A program made the translations under genes and the position numbers. Under the pieces are notes generated by a model, which was not told where the DNA came from, ran no database searches, and saw only the letters and a list, made by a program, of their open reading frames with translations. From Tahibacter soli (GTDB lineage: Bacteria > Pseudomonadota > Gammaproteobacteria > Xanthomonadales > Rhodanobacteraceae): a stretch of 64,000 nt of DNA. Shown here in pieces: positions 17,231-28,231 of this stretch. Numbering within the stretch: position 1 is the first letter of the stretch; each line of letters begins with the position of its first letter. The stretch covers positions 620,001 through 684,000 of the forward strand of contig NZ_JAOVZO020000003.1 in assembly GCF_025717065.2 (NCBI RefSeq). The letters are read 5' to 3'.

Positions 17231-18004
17231 GTGAGCGAAGCCCCCGACGATGCCGCGCCGCTCGTGCTGTCGGTAGAGCGCCTGCGCAAGACCTACGGCG
17301 ACACGGCCGCCGTCGAGGACGTGTCGTTCGCGGTGCGCCGGCACGAACTCGTGGGTCTGCTCGGCCCGAACGGCGCCGGCAAGACCACGACGATCAATAT
17401 GGTGCTCGGCGTGCTCGAACCCAGCGCCGGATCGATCGCGATCGACGGCATCGACCTTGCGCGCGACCGCGCCCGCGCGCTGGCGCGCACGAATTTCGCG
17501 GCGGTCTACGCGCCGCTGCCGGGCAATCTCACGGTGCTGCAGAACCTGCGCTTCTTCGGGCGCATCTACGCGGTCGACGCGCTCGAGTCGCGCATCGAGC
17601 GACTGCTCGAACGCTTCCGCATCGCGCAGTTCCGGCACACCAAATGCGGCCTCCTGTCGTCCGGCGAACAGACGCGCGTGAGCCTCGCCAAGGCGCTGCT
17701 GAACGATCCTACGCTGCTGCTGCTCGACGAGCCGACCGCGTCGCTCGATCCGGCGACCGCGCAGGATCTGCGCGAAGCGATCCGTGCGATCGCGCGCGAG
17801 ACGAACGGCGGCATCCTGTGGACCTCGCACAACATGTACGAGGTGGAAGAGGTGTGCGATCGCGTGCTGTTCCTGTCGCATGGACGCATCCTGCTCGAGG
17901 GCGACCCGCGCGAGTTGCCTGCGCAGCACGGCGCGGCGTCGCTGGAAGAACTCTTCATCCGCGTCGCGCGCGAGCCGCTCGACTTCAATACGGGTGTCCG
18001 ATGA
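17231..18004 (+). CDS. ABC-2 type exporter, ATP-binding protein
   Basis: 257 residues from a GTG at 17231. Walker A is LLGPNGAGKTTTINMVLGVL (about residue 44). The Q-loop region is NFAAVYAPLPGNLTVLQNL, the signature is LLSSGEQTRVSLAKALL (LSSGE in place of LSGGQ), Walker B is LLLLDEPTASLDP and the H-loop is TSHNMYE. This subfamily powers export of polysaccharides, antibiotics or lipids through a partner permease. Its stop overlaps the permease start (ATGA at 18001-18004). An upstream ATG at 17111 is possible but gives an unusual N-terminal extension. Substrate unknown. Confidence 0.9.
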   Translation: MSEAPDDAAPLVLSVERLRKTYGDTAAVEDVSFAVRRHELVGLLGPNGAGKTTTINMVLGVLEPSAGSIAIDGIDLARDRARALARTNFAAVYAPLPGNLTVLQNLRFFGRIYAVDALESRIERLLERFRIAQFRHTKCGLLSSGEQTRVSLAKALLNDPTLLLLDEPTASLDPATAQDLREAIRAIARETNGGILWTSHNMYEVEEVCDRVLFLSHGRILLEGDPRELPAQHGAASLEELFIRVAREPLDFNTGVR

Positions 18005-18804
18005 ACCTGACCCGCGTCGGCGCCATCGTGGTGCGCCAGTTCTACCTCATGCGTTCGAGCCCGACGCGCGTCGTGCCGCTGTTCGCCTGGGTCGCGATCG
18101 ACATCGTGCTGTGGGGCTTCATCGCGCGCTATCTCGACGGCGCGACGAAAGGCGGGCCCAACTTCGTCACGAGTCTGCTCGGCGCGGTGCTGCTGTGGGA
18201 TTTCTTCACGCGCATCATGCACGGGCTGATCACGGCGTTTCTCGAAGACGTCTGGTCGCGCAATTTCCTCAACGTGTTCGCGACGCCGCTGACGATCACC
18301 GAGTACGTCGCGGGTCTCGTCGTCACCAGCGTGCTGACGAGCCTCGTCGGCCTCGTAGCGATGCTGGCGCTGGCCGGCGGCGTGTTCGGCCTGCCGTTCG
18401 CGACCTACGGCGCGGCGTTCGTGCCCTTCATCTCGATCCTGTTTCTGTTCGGGATCGCGCTCGGCATCTTCGCGAGCGCGTGCGTGCTGCGGTTCGGCCC
18501 CGCCGCGGAATGGCTCGCATGGCCGCTGCCGGCGCTGCTGTCGCCGTTCGCGGCGGTGTTCTATCCGCTGTCGGTGCTGCCGTCGTGGATGCAGTGGATC
18601 GCGCACGCGATGCCGCCGGCGTACGCGTTCGAGAACATGCGGGCGATCGTCGCGGGCAACGCCGCGTCGCCGGGCGGGCTCGCCATCGGCCTTGCGCTCG
18701 CGGTCGGCTACATCGCGCTCGCGTTCGCGTTCTTCGTGCGCATTCACAAGTCGGCCGTGCGCAGCGGCCTTCTCGCGCGCTACAGCGCCGAAAGCGCCGG
18801 ATAG
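18001..18804 (+). CDS. ABC-2 type exporter, permease
   Basis: 267 residues with about six hydrophobic segments, for example VVPLFAWVAIDIVLWGFI, FVTSLLGAVLLWDFFTRI, LTSLVGLVAMLALAGGVF, FISILFLFGIALGIFASACV and LAIGLALAVGYIALAFAFFV. The late sequence PFAAVFYPLSVLPSWMQWIA, followed by PPAYAFENMRAI, is the ABC-2 permease signature region. It is translationally coupled to the ATPase and probably pairs with it as a dimer of dimers. No adjacent biosynthetic or membrane-fusion gene hints at the cargo. Confidence 0.9.
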   Translation: MNLTRVGAIVVRQFYLMRSSPTRVVPLFAWVAIDIVLWGFIARYLDGATKGGPNFVTSLLGAVLLWDFFTRIMHGLITAFLEDVWSRNFLNVFATPLTITEYVAGLVVTSVLTSLVGLVAMLALAGGVFGLPFATYGAAFVPFISILFLFGIALGIFASACVLRFGPAAEWLAWPLPALLSPFAAVFYPLSVLPSWMQWIAHAMPPAYAFENMRAIVAGNAASPGGLAIGLALAVGYIALAFAFFVRIHKSAVRSGLLARYSAESAG

Positions 18805-19010
18805 TGCCGGTTCGCCGAAAAGCGAGAGCGGACGCCGGAGTCCCGCGTCACCCTGCTTCCTTGCATGCCTCAACGACGCCGCTCTCGACGCGAACCGTTG
18901 CTCGTGCATCGATCGTCCGACGGTATGTGTAAATAGTCAAGTTGTAAACTCTGACAGCCGAACGCGTGACGGCGGCGTGAAGCACCCTCGTTTCTTCTGG
19001 ATCCGTCGCG

Positions 19011-20441
19011 TCATTCGAAACCGTTCGTGAAGATCGCGTCGACGCGCGCCTCGTCGGCACCGATGTCGTACGCGCCGGCGCGCGCGTCGCGGTCGATGTC
19101 GTCGACGACCGACGCGAGCGCCTCGCCGCGATCGATCGCGGGGCTTCCCGCGGGCAGCCGGCAGTTCGCGTCGACGACGAATGCGGCGGCGAGGCTGTTC
19201 GTGTCGGCGTTCACGGCCGCGCGCCATTGCGCGAGCGTGCCGCCGCCGTCGATCGGGCTGCCGGGACGTGCGTCGACGAATTCGCAGACGCCCGTCGTGT
19301 CGCGAAAACCGTTCCAGTCGCTGCCGGGATTGCCGGCGAGGCCCGACAGGCCGCCGAGTTCGTCCGAATGGCGAATCGCGATGCAGCGACCGCCGTTCTG
19401 CACGACGAGGTTGTTGCGCAGCTGCGTGCCGACGCTCGCCGGGCGGCCCGCTTGCGGATCGTAGTCCTGAAAAGTGACGCCGAAATACAGCGCCGCGTGG
19501 CCTAGATTGGCCGTGTCGACGATCGTATTGTTCGCGACGATCGCGTTCTGCGCGGCGTACAGACCGATGCCGGCGTAGTTCGCGCCGCGCACGCAGTTGT
19601 TGCGCACGATGCCGCGAATCGCCTCGTAGTATCCGGGGTTGAGCGTCGTGTCGAAGAACTCGGGGCTCGTGTCGAAGCCGACGAGAATGCCCGCGACGCC
19701 GGCGTTCTCGATGCGGTTGCGTTCGATCACGACGTCGGCGGCGCCGCCCTTGAAGTACACGCCGGTCGTCGCGGTGTCGTGGATGTAGCTGTCCTGCACG
19801 ATCATGCGCGCGCCGTTGACGTTGTCGATGCCTTCGGCGTTCTTGTCGTCGAGCGGCGTGCCGGGCGGATAGCCCGCGCCGGAGTTCCAGATCTCGGTGC
19901 GGCGAATCGTCACGTCGTCGCACTTGGGCGTGATCTTGATCGCGTCGCGGCCGGTGTCGTGAATCTTGCAATCTTCCACAATGACGTTCGACGCGCCGGT
20001 GCCGCTCGGATTGCCCTGCGAGTCCCAGTCGGTCTGCAGGAATACGCCGTAGTACCAGCCGCCCGATATCTCCAGCCGCGACAGGCGGCTGCCCGACGCC
20101 TCGGGGTCGATCTGCACGCACACGGTGTCGGGCACGTCGAGCGGGCAGGCGATATGCGCCCATTCGCCGGCGCGCGAGCGCAGCGTCAGCGGCACGCGCA
20201 GGCGCACCTCGACTTCGTTGTAGACGTTCGCGCCGGGCAGGCCGCGCAGCGTAACCGTGTCGCCGGCCGAAACGATGTCGTTCGCCGGATCGAGTACGTG
20301 CGAGAGCGTGCGAAACGGCAGCGCGAGCGAGCCGTTGCCGTTCGCGTCGCTGCCGGCGGTGGAGACGAACCACTCGGCGCCGTGCGCGGCGGGCGCGAGC
20401 GAGGCGAGTACGACGAACGCGATGCGCATCGGCGTCTCCAT
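19011..20441 (-). CDS. Secreted right-handed beta-helix protein with Phe-rich C-terminal tail
   Basis: 476 residues; signal peptide within MRIAFVVLASLAPAAHGAEW. The mature start WFVSTAGSDANGNGSLALPF is the usual entry of pectate-lyase-like/DUF1565 beta-helices. Repeated rungs follow (NVIVEDCKIHDTGRDAIKI, MIVQDSYIHDTATTGVYF, DVVIERNRIENAGVAGILV, AIVANNTIVDTANLGHAALY). Near the end, DIDRDARAGAYDIGADE is a common capping motif, then comes the short tail ARVDAIFTNGFE. The ATG at 20441 overlaps the stop of the next upstream gene (TGATG). Such proteins often bind or cleave polysaccharides, but no lyase residues are evident. Confidence 0.82.
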   Translation of the reverse strand: METPMRIAFVVLASLAPAAHGAEWFVSTAGSDANGNGSLALPFRTLSHVLDPANDIVSAGDTVTLRGLPGANVYNEVEVRLRVPLTLRSRAGEWAHIACPLDVPDTVCVQIDPEASGSRLSRLEISGGWYYGVFLQTDWDSQGNPSGTGASNVIVEDCKIHDTGRDAIKITPKCDDVTIRRTEIWNSGAGYPPGTPLDDKNAEGIDNVNGARMIVQDSYIHDTATTGVYFKGGAADVVIERNRIENAGVAGILVGFDTSPEFFDTTLNPGYYEAIRGIVRNNCVRGANYAGIGLYAAQNAIVANNTIVDTANLGHAALYFGVTFQDYDPQAGRPASVGTQLRNNLVVQNGGRCIAIRHSDELGGLSGLAGNPGSDWNGFRDTTGVCEFVDARPGSPIDGGGTLAQWRAAVNADTNSLAAAFVVDANCRLPAGSPAIDRGEALASVVDDIDRDARAGAYDIGADEARVDAIFTNGFE

Positions 20442-21985
20442 CAGTAGTCGAACGGATCGGTGAAGATCGCGTCGCGCGACGCGATCTCGCTCGTGTTGCC
20501 GTCGGCGTCGGTCGCGACCAGTACGAGTGCGCCGCCGGCGAGCGCCGCCGTCGGCAGCGTCACGGTCTTGGGCGCCTGCGCCTCGGCCGCGGTGTACGCG
20601 AACGACGCGGCGAGGTTCTGCGGCTGTCCGCCGGCGCCGGTCGCGACGTCGATCGCGAGCGGATACGCCGCGTTCGCGGGCAGCGTGTCGACGCGGAACG
20701 TCAGCGTGGCCGTCGTGCCCGTGGTCGTCAGCGCTTCGACGACCGGCGCGTTCTGCAGGCGGTTGCTGCCGGCGTCGGCGTCGCCCGCGTCGTTCGGCGT
20801 GACGCCGTCGGCGAACGAACCCGTCGCAAGGTCGAGCGCCAACCCGCGGTTGTACGCGTAGCGATTGCGGCCGGCATCGACATTGCGGCAGCCGATGACC
20901 GCGACGCCGGCGCCGCGGTTGTAGGCGATCGTGTTGCCGGCGATCGCGATATCGCAGGTGTCGTTGCCGGCGATGCTCACGGCCGGCTGCGGGCTGCCGG
21001 GCGTGCCGCCGTTCGACAATGGCCGCATGCCGGTGACGTCGGTGCCGATCGCGTTGCCTTCGATGCGCGTGCCGGCGTAGGCGGCGGCGCCGGTCGTGTT
21101 CAATGCGATCGCGCCGAGCGGGTTGCCGGAAATCACGTTGCGCGCGCCGGGCTGCGTGCCGCCGATGCGCGCGTTGGTCAGGCGCGCGGAGGTATAGATC
21201 GCGGGGAAGCTCGTATGGCCGATCGCCTGCGTGCCGCTGCGATCGGTGCCGATGAGGTTGCCCTGCACGGCAAGGCCGTTGCCGTCGCGCTGCAGCACGA
21301 TCGCGCCGAACATCCCGCTGATGAGGTTGCGCGCGGCGGGCGCCGTGCCGCCGACGACGTATGCGCCCGTGGCGTAGGTGACGATGCCGTAGCCGCGGCC
21401 GCCCGACGTGTTCACGGCGGCGACGGTGCCGTCGATGTCGGTGCCGAGAAAGCAGCCTTCGATGCGATGCGCCGCCGTGCCCCACAGCTGGAACTGCTGC
21501 GCGAAGCGGCTGACCGCGAGGCCGCGAAACGCGCTGGCGCCCTGCGACGGAAAGTTCGGCGAAATTTCAAAGCCGTTCTGTTGCGTGCCGAACGCGGTGC
21601 CGGGCGTCACTTCGATTTTCAGGATCGTGTCGAGCCCGCCCGTGTCGGCGGAGATGGTGTTCGGCGCGGCGCCCGGCTGCGTATAGCCGTCGATCTCGAC
21701 GGCGTTGTCGATGCGCGGCAGCGAGGTTGCGCCGACCGCGATGCGCCAGTGGCCGGTCGCGGCCTGATAGCTCGCGTCGCTCGCCGGTATCGCGAATTCG
21801 ATGCGGTCGGGCGCGGGATTCAGGTTGGCGTTTTCCATCGCGCCGCGCAGCGAACAGTCGCCGGGCGTCGCGCCGTCGCAGGCGACGAGCGAGGCGTCGC
21901 TGCCGGTGTCGACGACGAAGGTTGCGGCGGACGCGTCGCCGGCGGCGCATAGCGCGGCGAATACCAGGGCAGGGAAGCTCTTCAT
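20441..21985 (-). CDS. Secreted beta-helix repeat protein (CSLRxA type) with Phe-rich C-terminal tail
   Basis: 514 residues with signal peptide MKSFPALVFAALCAAGDASA. It starts with TFVVDTGSDASLVACDGA and GDCSLRGAMENANLNP, the typical entry of extracellular CSLR-x-A beta-helix proteins, then IDGYTQPGAAPNTI. Rungs carry GNLIGTD-, GNAIGTD- and GNTIAYN-type turns. A C-terminal beta-sandwich (ATLTFRVDTLPANAAY to LVLVATDADGNTSEIAS) precedes the tail RDAIFTDPFDY. It starts 5 bases after the lipoprotein stop and overlaps the next start, so all three minus-strand genes form one operon. Probable cell-surface or secreted protein; function unknown. Confidence 0.82.
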   Translation of the reverse strand: MKSFPALVFAALCAAGDASAATFVVDTGSDASLVACDGATPGDCSLRGAMENANLNPAPDRIEFAIPASDASYQAATGHWRIAVGATSLPRIDNAVEIDGYTQPGAAPNTISADTGGLDTILKIEVTPGTAFGTQQNGFEISPNFPSQGASAFRGLAVSRFAQQFQLWGTAAHRIEGCFLGTDIDGTVAAVNTSGGRGYGIVTYATGAYVVGGTAPAARNLISGMFGAIVLQRDGNGLAVQGNLIGTDRSGTQAIGHTSFPAIYTSARLTNARIGGTQPGARNVISGNPLGAIALNTTGAAAYAGTRIEGNAIGTDVTGMRPLSNGGTPGSPQPAVSIAGNDTCDIAIAGNTIAYNRGAGVAVIGCRNVDAGRNRYAYNRGLALDLATGSFADGVTPNDAGDADAGSNRLQNAPVVEALTTTGTTATLTFRVDTLPANAAYPLAIDVATGAGGQPQNLAASFAYTAAEAQAPKTVTLPTAALAGGALVLVATDADGNTSEIASRDAIFTDPFDY

Positions 21986-21990
21986 GGGAT

Positions 21991-22560
21991 TCACTCGCTG
22001 TAGCGGAAGCGGCCGTCGGCGACGACGACGGTCGCGCCGTCGTTCGCGGTCAGCGTGCCGGAGAAGCGCGCGTCGATGCGCGTCGGGTTCCTGGCCAGCA
22101 CGTCGACGTCGACGGTGACGTCGAACCCGAGCGCGCCGCCGACGAGATAGCGTTCGCGCGAAAGGTTGGCGACTTGCGCGGCGTTGCCGACCGACGCCTC
22201 GCGCGTGCGCACGACGTAGCGGCCGGGTTTGTCGACGCCGGCCACGTTGAGGTTGAACGTCTGCTCGTTCGCGTCCTTCGGGCCGAACGAGCCCGCCATG
22301 ATCAGCCGGCGCGCCATGCCCGGCGGGTCGAACGCGCCGAAGATCTCGCGGTCGGCCTTCCACGGCTTGCCGTCGAGCGTCATCGTCAGCACGTTGCCGG
22401 CGGCGGCGGGCGGCGGCGCGGGCGCTGCGGCGGCGGGCGCCGTCGTGACCGGCGGCGGCACCGCGGCATCGTTGGAGCAGCCGGCGGCGAGCGCGGCGCA
22501 CAGCAACACGACGAGGCGCCTCACGGGGCGACGCCGTCGGCGAAGAACGAATCGGGGCAT
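21991..22560 (-). CDS. Predicted lipoprotein
   Basis: 189 residues from the ATG at 22560; in-frame ATGs further upstream exist but only lengthen an unstructured basic leader. A strongly basic N-terminus (RRRRRPVRR) leads to LVVLLCAALAAGCSN, a lipobox with the acylated Cys in AAGC. A Pro/Ala linker precedes a soluble domain beginning NVLTMTLDGKPWKADREIFG, whose strands end in FSGTLTANDGATVVVADGRFRYSE. This resembles small beta-sandwich lipoproteins of the DUF6252-like type, but I am not certain of the family. It is first in the operon with the two beta-helix proteins and divergent from the ECF sigma gene. Confidence 0.75.
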   Translation of the reverse strand: MPRFVLRRRRRPVRRLVVLLCAALAAGCSNDAAVPPPVTTAPAAAAPAPPPAAAGNVLTMTLDGKPWKADREIFGAFDPPGMARRLIMAGSFGPKDANEQTFNLNVAGVDKPGRYVVRTREASVGNAAQVANLSRERYLVGGALGFDVTVDVDVLARNPTRIDARFSGTLTANDGATVVVADGRFRYSE

Positions 22561-22652
22561 GTCGGACTCCAGGGTGGACATATCCGGACATACGCCGTCC
22601 GCGCCCGGACCTGACACGACACCTTCTGTAGACTGCATGCGGGAGGGGCGGC

Positions 22653-23216
22653 ATGACCCAGACGGATACCGAGGTGACGCGACTGCTCAGGCAGTGGCGC
22701 GACGGCGACGAGGCGTCGCTCGACGCGCTGCTGCCGCACGTCTACGACGAGCTGCGCCGGCTGGCCGCACACGAGCTGCGCGGCCAGCACGGCCACGACA
22801 CGCTGCAGCCGACCGCGCTCGTCAACGACGTGTTCGTGCGGCTGCTCGGCGCCGCGCGCGTCGACATCTCCAACCGCAAGCACCTGTTCGCCACGGCAGC
22901 GAAGCTGATGCGCCAGATCCTGATCGATCGCGCGCGCGCCCAGTCGCGCGAAAAACGCGGCGGCGGGCACTGGCAGCGCGCCGACCTCGTCGAGGCGATC
23001 GGCCTGCCGATCGAGGAGAACACGTCGCTGCCGGCGCTCGACGAAGCGCTGCGCGCGCTCGAGGCGCTCGATCCGCGCATGGCGCAGATCGTCGAGCTGC
23101 GCTACTTCGGCGGACTGGAAGTGTCCGAAGTTGCACATTTGCTCGAAGTGGACGAGCGCACCGTCTACCGCGACTGGGCGATGGCGCGCGCGTGGCTGCG
23201 CGAACGGCTGGACTGA
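22653..23216 (+). CDS. ECF-subfamily RNA polymerase sigma factor (TIGR02999-like)
   Basis: 187 residues. The sigma region-2 segment includes VYDELRRLAAHELRGQHGHD, LQPTALVNDVFVRLL and SNRKHLFATAAKLMRQILIDRARAQ. Region 4 has LEALDPRMAQIVELRYFGG, then EVSEVAHLLEVDERTVYRDW, the -35-recognition helix-turn-helix. This ECF group typically lies beside a Hanks-type kinase rather than an anti-sigma factor. Here the kinase gene follows after 2 bases. A strong ribosome-binding site (GGAGGGG) precedes the ATG. Candidate targets include the divergent exported-protein operon, though no promoter was identified. Confidence 0.92.
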   Translation: MTQTDTEVTRLLRQWRDGDEASLDALLPHVYDELRRLAAHELRGQHGHDTLQPTALVNDVFVRLLGAARVDISNRKHLFATAAKLMRQILIDRARAQSREKRGGGHWQRADLVEAIGLPIEENTSLPALDEALRALEALDPRMAQIVELRYFGGLEVSEVAHLLEVDERTVYRDWAMARAWLRERLD

Positions 23217-23218
23217 CG

Positions 23219-25572
<2,354 letters not shown>

Positions 25573-25576
<4 letters not shown>

Positions 25577-26904
25577 GCGTCGACCGCCACGCGTCCGCGC
25601 AGCGAATTCGCCATCGCCTCGGTGACGATCACGTCGACGAACGTGCCGATCAGGCGCGCCGGTGCGGCAAAGTTCACATAGCGCATGTTTTCGGTGCGGC
25701 CGGTCAGCTCGTTCGGATCCTTGCGGCTCGGGCCTTCGACCAGCACGGTCTGGCGCGTGCCGACCATCGACTGGCTGATCTTCATCGCGTTCGCGGTGAC
25801 GGCCGCCTGCAGGCGCGCCAGGCGCTCGCTCTTGACCGCCGCCGGCGTGTCGTCGTCGAGGTTCGACGCGGGCGTGCCGGGACGCTTGGAGTAGATGAAG
25901 CTGAAGCTCTGGTCGAAGCCCACGTCTTCGATCAGCTTCATCGTCTTGTCGAAATCGGCGTCGGTTTCGCCGGGAAAGCCGACGATGAAATCGGACGAAA
26001 CGGAAATGTCCGGGCGCACCGCGCGCAGCTTGCGGATCTTCTGCTTGAACTCGAGCGCGGTGTAGCCGCGCTTCATCGCCGCGAGAATGCGGTCGGAACC
26101 CGCCTGCACCGGCAGGTGCAGGTAGTTGGCCAGCTGCGGCACGCTCGCGTACGCCTCGACCAGCGAGTCGGAGAACTCGAGCGGGTGCGAGGTGGTGAAG
26201 CGGATGCGGCCGATGCCGTCGATCTGCGCGATCGCGTGGATCAGGAGCGCAAGGTCGGCGACGCCGCCGTCGTGCATCGCGCCGCGATACGCGTTGACGT
26301 TCTGGCCGAGCAGGTTGATTTCGCGCACGTTCTGTTCGGCGAGCGCCGCCACTTCGGCGACGACGTCGTCGAACGGCCGGCTGACCTCGTCGCCGCGCGT
26401 GTACGGCACGACACAGAACGTGCAGTACTTGGAGCAGCCTTCCATGATCGACACGAACGCCGTCGGACCTTCGGCACGCGGCTCCGGCAGCTTGTCGAAC
26501 TTTTCGATTTCCGGAAACGAGATGTCGACCTGCGGCTTGCCGCTGGAGCGGCGCGCTTCGATCATCTCGGGCAGGCGATGCAGCGTCTGCGGGCCGAACA
26601 CGAGATCGACGAACGGCGCGCGCTTGACGATCGCGTCGCCTTCCTGCGACGCGACGCAGCCCCCGACGCCGATCACGACGTTCTTGTTCGCCTTTTTCAG
26701 TTCGCGCCAGCGTCCGAGCTGCGAGAACACCTTCTCCTGCGCCTTTTCGCGCACCGAGCAGGTATTGATCAGGATGACGTCGGCCTCGGCCTCGTTCTGG
26801 GTCAGTTCGAGGCCGTGGGCGGCGGCGAGCACGTCGGCCATCTTGGACGAGTCGTACTCGTTCATCTGGCATCCGTGGGTCTTGATGTACAGCTTGCCGG
26901 ACAT
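25573..26904 (-). CDS. miaB: tRNA-2-methylthio-N6-dimethylallyladenosine synthase MiaB
   Basis: 443 residues from the ATG giving [19 protein letters not shown]. MiaB adds a methylthio group to i6A37 of tRNA using two [4Fe-4S] clusters and SAM. The N-terminal UPF0004 domain supplies cysteines in [18 protein letters not shown] and [11 protein letters not shown]. The radical-SAM motif is [32 protein letters not shown] is also typical, and a TRAM domain follows ([20 protein letters not shown]). Length is normal. It ends tail-to-tail with the kinase gene with overlapping stops. Confidence 0.95.
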
Positions 26905-27220
26905 GGGCGGTCGCAAAAACTTGAGTGAGCGCGGCAGTTTACGCGTCCGGCGCCTGCGGCGCCATCGGCCTGGCCATGGCGGGGCCCGGCGATTTCGTGG
27001 CGCCGCGCCCGTTTCGGCAACGCCGGACTTGCCCGGACCTTCCCAAATATCAGAAACTTGGGCGACCGACCTGAATCGCTCGTGAAGTTGTCGGTACGCG
27101 CAGGGGAGCGAAAGCGCGGAGCTTTTCCCGCCTTGACGGAGTCAAGAACGGGCTGCTGTCGCACGGCGTCAGCAGTTGGACAGGAAAATCCGTCGCCTTC
27201 GCACGCAGTCGCAACGAACC
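26905..27220. other. 316-base divergent intergenic region with nested hairpins before the transglycosylase gene
   Basis: It should contain divergent promoters for miaB and the transglycosylase gene. Two hairpins are visible in the probable plus-strand leader: CTTGAC/GTCAAG (27132-27137 with 27141-27146), nested inside CCCG/CGGG, and CTGCTG/CAGCAG a few bases on. No open frame with a convincing start is present. I could not assign promoter hexamers. Confidence 0.5.
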
Positions 27221-28177
27221 ATGCCCGATATCCGTACCCGCCGCCGTCCCCGTTCCGCCTGGCTCTGCGCCGCGGCGCTGCTGTTGCTCGCGCCGCAGGC
27301 TTTCGCCGGCGGCCTGTTCCGCTGCAGCGGCAAGAACGGCGAGCTCGCCTACACGAACCGGCCGGCCGGCTACGCCAACTGCACGCAGGTCTCGAGCTAT
27401 TCCGAGCCGCCGCCGAAGGCGCCGGTCGCCACGGCCGCGACCGCAGCGCCGGCGTCGATGCCGAACGCGCCGGTGCCCGAACGCACGGCGGCCGTGAAGT
27501 CGACGCAGCCGCAATGGCACTACAACGATGCGGCCGGCAGCAAGACGCCCGCGGTCGCCGCCGCCGGCGCGGCCACGGCGACGCCGGCCGAGGGCGACAA
27601 GAAGGCCGACAACAAGGTGCTGCGCGGCGCGGTGTACAAGATCAGCAAGGCGAACGGCATCACCGAGTACACGAACATCCGCCCGTCCGGCCGTCGATAC
27701 CAGGTGCTGTTCACGTACATCTCCACCTGCTACGCCTGCGACATCCGCTCGAAGGTCAATTTCACGACGACGCGCCTGAACCGCGATGCGTACCGCGCCG
27801 AAATCGCCGCCGCGGCGATCGAGTTCAGCGTCGACGAAGCGCTGCTGCGCGCGGTCGTGCATGCCGAGTCGGCGTTCAATCCGAACGCGCTGTCGAACAA
27901 GGGCGCGCAGGGCCTGATGCAGCTGATGCCGGGCACCGCCGACGACATGGGCGTCGACAACCCGTTTGACGCCACGCAGAACATCCGCGGCGGCGCGCAG
28001 TACCTTGCGTACCTGCTCAAGAACTTCCAGGGCGACGAACGTCTCGCGGTGGCCGCGTACAACGCAGGCCCCGGCAACGTGCAGAAGTACGGCGGCGTGC
28101 CGCCGTTCGACGAGACGCGCGTCTACGTCTCGCGCGTGCATACGCTGCGCGACCGTTACCGCGAAACGAGCCTGTAG
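27221..28177 (+). CDS. Lytic transglycosylase (SLT domain) with N-terminal DUF4124-like domain
   Basis: 318 residues with a signal peptide (SAWLCAAALLLLAPQAFAGG). The first mature region, GLFRCSGKNGELAYTNRPAG, is DUF4124-like. A linker follows, then a second similar motif (VYKISKANGITEYTNIRP). The SLT catalytic domain (about 200-318) has LLRAVVHAESAFNPNALSNK with the catalytic Glu, GAQGLMQLMPGTADDMGV, and VAAYNAGPGNVQKYGGVPPF. It cleaves peptidoglycan glycan strands to 1,6-anhydro products in the periplasm. ATG 27221 was preferred over one 15 codons upstream because the signal peptide starts there. Convergent with the degS-like gene. Confidence 0.92.
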   Translation: MPDIRTRRRPRSAWLCAAALLLLAPQAFAGGLFRCSGKNGELAYTNRPAGYANCTQVSSYSEPPPKAPVATAATAAPASMPNAPVPERTAAVKSTQPQWHYNDAAGSKTPAVAAAGAATATPAEGDKKADNKVLRGAVYKISKANGITEYTNIRPSGRRYQVLFTYISTCYACDIRSKVNFTTTRLNRDAYRAEIAAAAIEFSVDEALLRAVVHAESAFNPNALSNKGAQGLMQLMPGTADDMGVDNPFDATQNIRGGAQYLAYLLKNFQGDERLAVAAYNAGPGNVQKYGGVPPFDETRVYVSRVHTLRDRYRETSL

Positions 28178-28231
28178 CCGGGAATCGCTTCCGCTTCCGG
28201 CGACGCAGTTCGATTCGCGGCGCGCTTCCCG

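Noticed and set aside
22229-23218. Long in-frame N-terminal extension of the ECF-linked kinase
   Set aside because: It overlaps the sigma-factor gene in another frame and lacks protein-like sequence; the ATG at 23219 directly after the sigma stop is far better.
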